DNA from: CAYPKG01 sp964411275
GTDB lineage: Bacteria > Bacillota > Clostridia > Christensenellales > CAG-138
DNA length: 46,524 bases
Assembly (NCBI GenBank): GCA_964411275.1
Contig: CAYPKG010000014.1
Location: 1 to 46,524 of the forward strand
Direction: 5' to 3'
In this document: in pieces, positions 7,208 through 13,542 of the stretch
How positions within the stretch are numbered: the first letter of the stretch is position 1
How the letters are laid out: each line of letters opens with the position of its first letter
Notes under the pieces: model-generated
The model's input: the letters and a program-made list of their open reading frames with translations, nothing else
The model's database searches: none
Told to the model about the DNA's origin: nothing
Translations under genes and position numbers: made by a program

Positions 7208-7684
7208 TTACAGTTCCTCCCGAAGCGCAGCGATCAAGGCCGCGGCCTTTTCCGGCGTCATGGCCGGGTACACCTTGTCGTTTACCGTCAACACCGGCGC
7301 AAGGCCACACGCGCCAAGGCAGGACACCGTCTCCAGCGTAAACGCCAGGTCGTCCGTGGTCACCTTTGTTTCGCTCAACCCCAGCTCTTTTCTTAGCCGG
7401 GTGAGGATGGGTATGGATTTTCGCACATGGCAGGCCGTCCCATCGCAGACCTTGATGACGAATTTGCCCTTGGGCTCCAAAGAAAAGTTCTCATAAAATG
7501 TCGCCACGCTGTACAGCCGGGCAGCGCTGACACGGAGCTTCGCCGCCAGATAGGGGAACGCTTCCCTGGGCAGATACCGGTATTGCTCTTGGATGCCCTG
7601 CAATATGGCGATGATGCCCCGCTCCGCGCAGCCAATTTCATCGATCAGCCCATCGATAAATGTAAAATCCACCGTCTGCTTCAT
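7208..7684 (-). CDS. hndA: NuoE-like [2Fe-2S] subunit of the [FeFe]-hydrogenase (HydC/HndA-like)
   Basis: The 158-aa protein matches the 24-kDa NuoE family: a helical N-terminal part (EQYRYLPREAF, VSAARLYSVATFYENF) and a thioredoxin-like [2Fe-2S] domain with C80-x4-C85 (VCDGTACHVR) and C122-x3-C126 (VSCLGACGLAP). It would pass electrons within the NAD(P)-linked hydrogenase. The start chosen is ATG 7684 with GGGAG six bases upstream; a TTG five codons earlier has no better site. It is the first gene of the hydrogenase operon. A Rex-like dyad lies about 55-72 bases upstream of the start. Confidence 0.92.
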   Translation of the reverse strand: MKQTVDFTFIDGLIDEIGCAERGIIAILQGIQEQYRYLPREAFPYLAAKLRVSAARLYSVATFYENFSLEPKGKFVIKVCDGTACHVRKSIPILTRLRKELGLSETKVTTDDLAFTLETVSCLGACGLAPVLTVNDKVYPAMTPEKAAALIAALREEL

Positions 7685-7738
7685 ACAGTCTCCCTTCAAA
7701 TTATCTAATTATTACACCGGCGTAAGCCGATTGTTTTA

Positions 7739-7756
7739 TTGATAATTTTATGTCAA
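7739..7756 (-). promoter_or_regulatory. candidate Rex-type (redox) operator upstream of the hydrogenase operon
   Basis: The 18-base element TTGATAATTTTATGTCAA has imperfect dyad symmetry (TTGAYA...TRTCAA) with the spacing of Rex sites, whose clostridial consensus is TTGTTAA-N4-TTAACAA. It conserves the outer TTG/CAA but differs inside. Rex is an NADH/NAD+ sensor that often controls hydrogenase and fermentation genes. The match is partial and no rex gene is in the window. Confidence 0.3.
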
Positions 7757-8210
7757 TATGTATATTGAATTCATTGTAGTCCTTTGTAAAAACGATGTCA
7801 ACATCCTCGCCAGCTCTGAAAATATCCCTATTTTATATAACCTATACTTATTTCAACATGGGAGCTGCATCCCCAAATTGCCGAAATTTCATCATATAAA
7901 CACGTCCAGTGGAATTTCACCCGCTTATCGGCCTTTATGTTAATATAATGAATACTTTTTGCATGTTTTTTGTTTCGGCTCTGCGTGGGCGCAAAAAAAT
8001 TGCGGACAATCCATGAGATAAATATACATTTTTTTGTATTTTTATTTACGAATATATTTTAAAACCTACGCACCCCATCGTTTTTAGGGTGGCAGCACGA
8101 ATAAAAGTTATTATATACAGCGCCTTTGGTTTCAGCCTCAACCTATATTGCGGATGGTTTCATGGAATGGTAACATGTATTTGATACATCAAGGTTGGGA
8201 GGTGTTTTAA
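7757..8210. other. AT-rich intergenic region without a supported gene
   Basis: The 526-base gap between the divergent hydrogenase operon and the 149-aa gene is markedly more AT-rich than its surroundings. It should contain both promoters. It holds an ATACA/TGTAT hairpin around a T-run near 8023-8040. The only open frame (7758-7943) lacks a ribosome-binding site and resembles no family. No RNA gene was recognised. Confidence 0.6.
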
Positions 8211-8660
8211 TTGAGTATCTGCACGTTTTTGGCCGCGAATTGCTATCTTCCTGAAGTAGCGCCGAGTAAAGAATATCCGCTTTATATCAATGTTGACAAC
8301 GGAACAATCTATGACGGAGATGCAGATGACAATTATTATCTACATCAATTCAACGATGTAAAATCATATACGGACAAAGAATACGGCATTTGGTTGGATT
8401 GGGCGTATTATACGAAGGGGCGGGCAAGGAAAATTCTTGATTATATTCGGGCTGCCCTTCAGCACACGGATTGCGTGGAAATCTGGCATGTGTGGCTGAT
8501 GGATTATTACGAGTATCATGAACGGCCAGTGGTTCGAGCATATACAGTCTCCATACTTACCTTAACCGTAGACGACATCCAAAGGCTGGATGCTGCGGAG
8601 GTTTGGAATAATTCCGATCAAAATAGAGCTTCATTCTACTGCTTACGGGTTACTCAGTAA
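8211..8660 (+). CDS. conserved-looking hypothetical protein, acidic and aromatic-rich
   Basis: A 149-aa cytoplasmic protein of unknown function. Translation most likely starts at TTG 8211, with GGGAGGTG at 8197-8204. It has no signal peptide or membrane segment. It is rich in Asp, Tyr and Trp: DNGTIYDGDADDNYYLH near residue 29, YGIWLDWAYYTKGRARKILDYI near 57, and CVEIWHVWLMDYYEYHERPVV near 87. Such alternating aromatic/acidic blocks suggest a compact alpha/beta domain like small immunity- or DUF-type proteins, but no family can be named. Its lower GC content than neighbours hints at acquisition. A short hairpin follows the stop, then the ccdA-tlpA gene, which has its own ribosome-binding site. 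Confidence 0.7.
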   Translation: MSICTFLAANCYLPEVAPSKEYPLYINVDNGTIYDGDADDNYYLHQFNDVKSYTDKEYGIWLDWAYYTKGRARKILDYIRAALQHTDCVEIWHVWLMDYYEYHERPVVRAYTVSILTLTVDDIQRLDAAEVWNNSDQNRASFYCLRVTQ

Positions 8661-8684
8661 ATGGCGCCCCATTTGTGGGGCCAT
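8661..8684 (+). terminator. weak hairpin after the 149-aa gene
   Basis: GCCCCA (8666-8671) and TGGGGC (8676-8681) with a TTTG loop, flanked by ATGG and CCAT. It begins immediately after the stop codon and is followed only by CATCATTT, so termination is uncertain. Confidence 0.35.
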
Positions 8685-8721
8685 CATTTGGAAGCGGAAT
8701 TGCCGCTAGAAAGGAGCCGTC

Positions 8722-10008
8722 ATGCAGCTGCAGCTTGAAAACAGCGTGACCGCAATCACGGTATTTGTACAGGGGCTTTTGAGTTTCTTCTCCCCCTGTG
8801 TTTTGCCTCTCATCCCCCTCTACATCGGGTACCTGTCCGGCGGTGGAAAAACCATGGGCGAAAATGGCGAAATTCATTATAAGCGGGGCATCATACTTCG
8901 AAACACGGCCTTCTTCGTAATCGGCATCAGCTTCGCTTTCGGGCTGCTGGGGCTTGGTTTCTCCGCCCTTGGCCGTTTTTTCACTGGAAATCAAATGCTA
9001 TTCGCCCGGATCGGCGGGATCATCGTGATCCTGTTCGGGCTATACCAGCTGGGGCTCTTTGGCTCCTCCATGACCCTGTCCCAGGAGCGGCGGCTGCCGC
9101 TCAACCTCGATAAGCTGGCCATGAACCCGCTTACAGCATTGCTTTTAGGGTTTGTCTTTAGCTTTGCGTGGACGCCTTGCGTGGGGCCGGTACTGGGGTC
9201 GGTGCTGCTGATGGCCGCCTCCGCCACCTCCCAGATGGCGGGGTTTGCCCTGGTGGGCGTATACACGCTGGGGTTCATACTGCCGTTTCTTGCGGTGGGG
9301 TTCTTCACAGGGTCGCTGCTGACATATTTTCAAAAACACCAGAACGTGGTGCGCTATACGGTAAAAATCGGCGGCGTGCTGATGGTATTGATGGGCATTA
9401 TGATGATAACCGGCTGGATGAACAACATCACCGGCTACCTGAATTCCGTCAGCCTGCCCTCCGCTGCCCCTACGGTAGAGTCAACGCCTGCGCCGGAAAA
9501 TGCCAATGTTCCCATGGCGACACAAACGCCTTCGGCACCCTCACCCACACCGGAACCCGAGTCCGTCCCCGCGCCGGATTTCACATTGACGGATCAAAAC
9601 GGCGACATGCACACACTGTCCGACTACAAGGGAAAAACCGTGTTCCTCAATTTCTGGGCCACCTGGTGCCCGCCCTGCCGGGCGGAAATGCCGGACATCC
9701 AGGCTTTGTATGAGGATTGGGGCGAAAACGAAGGCGAGCTGGTGGTGCTGGGCGTGGCCGGGCCGAATGTGGGCCAGGAGGGAAGCGCCGAGAGCATCGC
9801 CGCGTTCCTCGCGGAAAACGGCTATACCTATCCCGTGGCCATGGACGAAACCGGGGACGCTTTCATCGAGTACGGGATTTCCGCTTTCCCCACCACGTTT
9901 ATGATCGATGAGGAAGGAAACGTGTTTGGATATGTTCCAGGGGGGCTCAGCCGGGCAAATATGGACAACATCGTAAAGCAGACCATGGATGGCGGAGCGG
10001 CAGGCTGA
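8722..10008 (+). CDS. CcdA-TlpA/ResA fusion: thiol-disulfide transporter with external thioredoxin
   Basis: The 428-aa protein joins a CcdA-type membrane domain to a TlpA/ResA-like thioredoxin domain. Residues 1-240 carry about six membrane segments with the two CcdA cysteines in FSPCVLPLIPLYIG (C26) and AWTPCVGPVLGS (C153). A Pro/Ala/Thr-rich linker (about 247-285) leads to the thioredoxin domain with FWATWCPPCR (C316, C319) and FPTTFMID carrying the cis-Pro. CcdA passes electrons from cytoplasmic thioredoxin across the membrane, and the tethered TlpA domain would reduce extracytoplasmic disulfides. ATG 8722 follows AAAGGAG. Separate ccdA and resA genes are more usual in Bacillus; fused forms occur in anaerobes. 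No cytochrome c genes are nearby, so the target is probably another exported protein. Confidence 0.88.
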   Translation: MQLQLENSVTAITVFVQGLLSFFSPCVLPLIPLYIGYLSGGGKTMGENGEIHYKRGIILRNTAFFVIGISFAFGLLGLGFSALGRFFTGNQMLFARIGGIIVILFGLYQLGLFGSSMTLSQERRLPLNLDKLAMNPLTALLLGFVFSFAWTPCVGPVLGSVLLMAASATSQMAGFALVGVYTLGFILPFLAVGFFTGSLLTYFQKHQNVVRYTVKIGGVLMVLMGIMMITGWMNNITGYLNSVSLPSAAPTVESTPAPENANVPMATQTPSAPSPTPEPESVPAPDFTLTDQNGDMHTLSDYKGKTVFLNFWATWCPPCRAEMPDIQALYEDWGENEGELVVLGVAGPNVGQEGSAESIAAFLAENGYTYPVAMDETGDAFIEYGISAFPTTFMIDEEGNVFGYVPGGLSRANMDNIVKQTMDGGAAG

Positions 10009-10054
10009 TAGAATATTCTTGGCAACCACCGCCACCTATGGTATGCTTATTATC

Positions 10055-10468
10055 ATGAATTACGAAGCATTTGTTGATTATTTTAACGCCCATGATTTGT
10101 GCAGTTACAATATGGGCATCCGCCTGCTTTCCGTGGGCGAGGGCTGCGCTGAGGCGGAAATGCCTTTAACCGACCTGACCCGAAACATCATGGGCGGGCT
10201 TCATGGCGGCGCGCTGGCGACTTTGGCGGACATCGTCGCAGGCTGCTCTATGGTTCATCATGGCCGCACTTGTGTGACGCTGGACACCTCCATCCGTTAT
10301 CTCAAGGGCGTACGAGCGGGTTCTGTCCGGGCGGTCGCCAAAGAGATCCACGGCGGAAAGCGCACCGGGGTCACACTGATCAATATATTCGATGAAGAAG
10401 GGCAGCTGTGCTGCACCTGCACCACCACGATGTATCTTTTGGACAAGCCCATGTACTTTGATTTTTAG
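10055..10468 (+). CDS. PaaI-type hotdog-fold acyl-CoA thioesterase
   Basis: The 137-aa protein is a single hotdog domain of the PaaI/YdiI thioesterase type, which hydrolyse acyl- or aroyl-CoA. Family features: NIMGGLHGGALATLADIVAG near residue 43, with the conserved HGG and downstream acidic residue, then SIRYLKGVRAGSVRAVAKEIHGGKRTG. The start is placed at ATG 10055, giving a normal family length. In-frame starts at 10043 and 9989 exist and none has a clear Shine-Dalgarno site; the 9989 start would overlap ccdA-tlpA by 20 bases. It follows that gene by 46 bases and may be co-transcribed. Substrate is unknown. Confidence 0.82.
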   Translation: MNYEAFVDYFNAHDLCSYNMGIRLLSVGEGCAEAEMPLTDLTRNIMGGLHGGALATLADIVAGCSMVHHGRTCVTLDTSIRYLKGVRAGSVRAVAKEIHGGKRTGVTLINIFDEEGQLCCTCTTTMYLLDKPMYFDF

Positions 10469-10573
10469 GGATTATTTGGCCGTTCTTCAAGACCCCCTAC
10501 AATACACTCGGGGCAAGGAGGCCCACAGCCCCGGCTCCAGGGGACAAAAACTCATAAAACCAATCAAAGACTA

Positions 10574-11536
10574 TTAAAAAAGCCGATACAATTCATCCGC
10601 CTCCGGCGGATGAATTGGCGTGCCGTCTGTAAGGATCACCCCCGGTTGCTCCGTCGCCCGGCCGATCTCAACGGCGGGGATGCCGATCCCGGAAAGCCCC
10701 TTCGCCATCGCCACCCCATCCGGGCAGGCGATGAGCATGCTGCCGCTTGACAGCAGCCGCATGGGGTCAAGCCCCAACATTTCGCACATAGCTTCGGTCT
10801 CGGGCATAATGGGGATTGCGCCCTCTTCAAGGCACAGCCCGCATCCCGCCGTATGCGCCATCTCCCAGGCCGCGCCGTACACGCCGCCCTCGGTAATATC
10901 ATGCATGGCAGTGGCCCCGTTTTTTGCGGCAAAGCGTCCCTCCGGCAGCACGCTCAAATACCGCGTCAATCCTTTGAGCGTATCAAGCGCCTGTTCTCCC
11001 AGGCCCGCTATCCGGTTTTGATAATCCGACGCGATGACGGCGCTGCCCTCCAGCCCCGCCCATTTGGTCATCAAAAGGGCGTCTCCCGGGCGCATGCCGG
11101 GCAGCCTGCCGGTTTTGGGCAGCCGCGCCACGACCGTGGTGTTGGTAACGAACCGGGTTACCGCGTCCGTCACCTCCGTGTGCCCGCCCATGACGTCCAC
11201 CCCCGCTTCCAGGGCAGCTTCCGCCAGTTCGTCCACGATGGCCTCGATCTCCTCGATGGTGGCCGTGGGCGGGGCCAGCAGCGTCACCATCAGCCCAACG
11301 GGGTCCGCTCCTGCGGCGGCCGCGTCGTTACAATTGATGTGCACGCTTAGCCGGCCCAGATGCGCGTCGGCGGAGGTGATGGGGTCTGTGGACAGCACGA
11401 GATAATCCCCCTGAAAATCCGCCAGTGCGCAATCCTCGCCAATTTGCGGCATTGTCAGCGTTTCCGGGCGCACCTTGGTAAATTTACTGAGCACCACCCG
11501 CTCCAACATATGGTTATCCAGTTTCCCCAGCCGCAT
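10574..11536 (-). CDS. AIR synthase-related (HypE/ThiL/PurM-like) protein
   Basis: The 320-aa protein has the two-domain fold of the PurM/HypE/SelD/ThiL superfamily, ATP-dependent enzymes that form phosphoryl intermediates. Visible are the N-terminal IGEDCALADF and LSTDPITSADAHLGRLSVHINCNDAAAAGADPVG (metal/ATP region) near residues 40-80, DVMGGHTEVTDAV near 114, and MHDITEGGVYGAAWEMA near 217. The start is ATG 11536 with GGAGG upstream, one base after the ligA stop, so it is the third gene of the pcrA-ligA unit. HypE acts in [NiFe]-hydrogenase maturation, but no hyp genes are visible and the hydrogenase here is [FeFe]. The reaction is unknown. Its 3' end contains a 13-base hairpin and T6. Confidence 0.75.
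   Translation of the reverse strand: MRLGKLDNHMLERVVLSKFTKVRPETLTMPQIGEDCALADFQGDYLVLSTDPITSADAHLGRLSVHINCNDAAAAGADPVGLMVTLLAPPTATIEEIEAIVDELAEAALEAGVDVMGGHTEVTDAVTRFVTNTTVVARLPKTGRLPGMRPGDALLMTKWAGLEGSAVIASDYQNRIAGLGEQALDTLKGLTRYLSVLPEGRFAAKNGATAMHDITEGGVYGAAWEMAHTAGCGLCLEEGAIPIMPETEAMCEMLGLDPMRLLSSGSMLIACPDGVAMAKGLSGIGIPAVEIGRATEQPGVILTDGTPIHPPEADELYRLF
10576..10617 (-). terminator. hairpin and T-run inside the 3' end of the AIRS-like gene
   Basis: CAATTCATCCGCC (10589-10601) and GGCGGATGAATTG (10605-10617) form a perfect 13-base stem with a 3-base loop. On the minus strand TATCGGC and six T follow, running into the TAA stop. The stem encodes the last residues before the C-terminus. The 7-base gap before the U-run makes it a non-canonical terminator. 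Confidence 0.5.
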
Positions 11537-11537
11537 C

Positions 11538-13538
11538 TTATACTTCCTCCAAGCCCGCAAGGGCCAAAAACTCCGCCTCCGTCAAAACAAGCACCCCAAG
11601 CTCTTGGGCTTTTTTGAGCTTGCTTCCCGCGCTTTCCCCAGCCACCACATAATCCGTCTTTTTGCTGACGGAACCGGCGGCCTTGCCCCCCAGACGGGCA
11701 ATCAGCTGCTCCGCCTCCCGGCGGCCAATGGTGGAAAGCGTGCCGGTAACCACCATTGTTTTCCCTAAAAACGGCGCGTCGTCGCCGCTTTTCGCCGCTT
11801 CCTCCGGCTGTGGGTTCACCCCATGGGACAGGAGCGCGTCCACCTGGGCGGCGATGGAGGGATCCTGAAAGAACTCCACCACGCTATTGGCCATAATATC
11901 CCCCACATCCTCGATGGCCACCAGCTCTTGCGCTGTGGCCGACCGGATGTGAGCCAGCGTCCCAAACCGGGCCGCCAGCACCTTTGCCGTTTTGGCGCCC
12001 ACGTTGGGAATGCCCAGGGCAAACAGGAAATTCCCCAAAGGCCGTTTTTTGCTCTGTTCAAGAGCGTCTAAAAGGTTTTTCGCCTTTTTCTCCTGAAACC
12101 CCGGCAGCGTTAGCAGCTGCTCCTTTGTGATCTCATAGAGCTCCGGGATGGTGGCGATATGAAGCGCGTCCACCAGCGCCCCGGCGGTTTTGCCGGAAAA
12201 TGTTTCAATGTCCATGGCGTCCCGGGACGCATAATGGGCAATGCGCCCCACGATTTGGGGGCGGCAGGACAGGGAATTCGTACAAAAAAGGTGCGCCCCC
12301 CGCTGTTCCACATGCGCGCCGCAAGCGGGGCAGACCATGGGCGGCTCAACCTCCTCTTTGGGTGCGTCTGCGGGGACGCTTCCGAGTATCTCCGGGATCA
12401 CGTCGTTGCTGCGGCGGATAAACACCGTGGAGCCAACGCCCACCTGCTTGCGCCTGATGTCGTCCATGTTGTTAAGCGTGGCCCGGCGGATGGTGGCGCC
12501 GCTAAGCTCCACTGGGGAAACATGGGCAAGGGGCGTGAGTTTTCCGGTACGGCCCACCTCCCAGGTAATCTCCTCGATCCTCGTTGTGGCCTCTTCCGCG
12601 GCGAATTTATAGGCGATGGCCCAGCGGGGGAATTTTTCCGTATGGGAAAGGGCCTCCCGTGTTTTAAAATCCCGGATTTTCAGCACCATGCCGTCGATCA
12701 AAAAATCCAGCTCATTCCGGGTGTTCTCCACCTGCGTGATCTGGGGCAAAAAACCGTCGGCGCTTTTACTGAGTTGACAGTATTCATTGACAGGCAGGCC
12801 GTTTTCTTTGAGAAACGCCCGCATCTCCAGCTGATCCTCGAGGGTTCTGCCCTCGATATACCCCACGTTGTAGCAGTATAGGCTCAGCCGCCGCTGCTTT
12901 GTCACCATAGGATCGAGATTGCGCAAGGCGCCGGCAGCCGCGTTCCGGGCGTTTTTCAGGGGCTCCACAGCCGTGCGGTTGAGCTCCTCCAGGACTTGAA
13001 GGCGCATATAGCATTCCCCCTGCACCTCCATCCGCCCCTGAAAGGGGATGAATTCCGGCACGTCCGAGATGGTACGCACCTGGGGAAGGATGCCCTCGCC
13101 GGTGATGCCGTTGCCCCGGGTGGCGGCCATTACAAGCTTGCCGCCGTCGTACGTCAAGTTGACTGTCAGCCCGTCAAACTTGTATTCCAAAAGATATTCG
13201 ATTTCCGCTAGGGGGTTCCCCGTCCGGTTCATATATTCCTGCCGCAGCTTATGCGCCTTTACATCCCATTCTTTTAGCGCCGCCGGGGTCTTTACCTTGT
13301 CCAAACTCCAAAGCCGCGCGATATGGGTATGAGGCTCAAACTTCAGGAGCGGCCCGCCGCCCACCTTCCGGGTGGGAGAGTCCGCCAGCGTTTCGCCGCT
13401 TTCCTCCTCCAGCGCCATGAGCTCGTCGTACAGCGCATCGTATTCCCCGTCGCTGACAAGCGGCGCGTCCTCCTGGTAATATGCAGAGGCGTAGCGGGCC
13501 AATGTCTTTGTCAATTCAACCTGTCGATCCGTTATCAT
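11538..13538 (-). CDS. ligA: NAD-dependent DNA ligase
   Basis: The 666-aa protein seals nicks using NAD+. It has all LigA parts in order: N-terminal Ia region, adenylation domain with catalytic K120 in YKFDG, OB fold, Cys4 zinc finger (CPACGAHVEQRGAHLFC near residue 400), helix-hairpin-helix repeats (GFQEKKAKNLLDAL, GIPNVGAKTAKVLA), and a C-terminal BRCT domain (FLGKTMVVTGTLSTIGRREAEQLI) from about 590. Length is normal. ATG 13538 follows GGAGGAG, which lies in the last codons of pcrA; the two genes are 4 bases apart. The pcrA-ligA pair is common in Firmicutes. Confidence 0.97.
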   Translation of the reverse strand: MITDRQVELTKTLARYASAYYQEDAPLVSDGEYDALYDELMALEEESGETLADSPTRKVGGGPLLKFEPHTHIARLWSLDKVKTPAALKEWDVKAHKLRQEYMNRTGNPLAEIEYLLEYKFDGLTVNLTYDGGKLVMAATRGNGITGEGILPQVRTISDVPEFIPFQGRMEVQGECYMRLQVLEELNRTAVEPLKNARNAAAGALRNLDPMVTKQRRLSLYCYNVGYIEGRTLEDQLEMRAFLKENGLPVNEYCQLSKSADGFLPQITQVENTRNELDFLIDGMVLKIRDFKTREALSHTEKFPRWAIAYKFAAEEATTRIEEITWEVGRTGKLTPLAHVSPVELSGATIRRATLNNMDDIRRKQVGVGSTVFIRRSNDVIPEILGSVPADAPKEEVEPPMVCPACGAHVEQRGAHLFCTNSLSCRPQIVGRIAHYASRDAMDIETFSGKTAGALVDALHIATIPELYEITKEQLLTLPGFQEKKAKNLLDALEQSKKRPLGNFLFALGIPNVGAKTAKVLAARFGTLAHIRSATAQELVAIEDVGDIMANSVVEFFQDPSIAAQVDALLSHGVNPQPEEAAKSGDDAPFLGKTMVVTGTLSTIGRREAEQLIARLGGKAAGSVSKKTDYVVAGESAGSKLKKAQELGVLVLTEAEFLALAGLEEV

Positions 13539-13542
13539 AAGC

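Noticed and set aside
7758..7943. 61-codon open frame in the AT-rich gap
   Set aside because: No ribosome-binding site, no recognisable motif, composition like the flanking non-coding DNA.
8086..8100. AGGGTGGCAGCACGA resembles the T-box antiterminator sequence
   Set aside because: Mismatches at conserved positions, no specifier stem or terminator, and the downstream gene is not an amino-acid gene.
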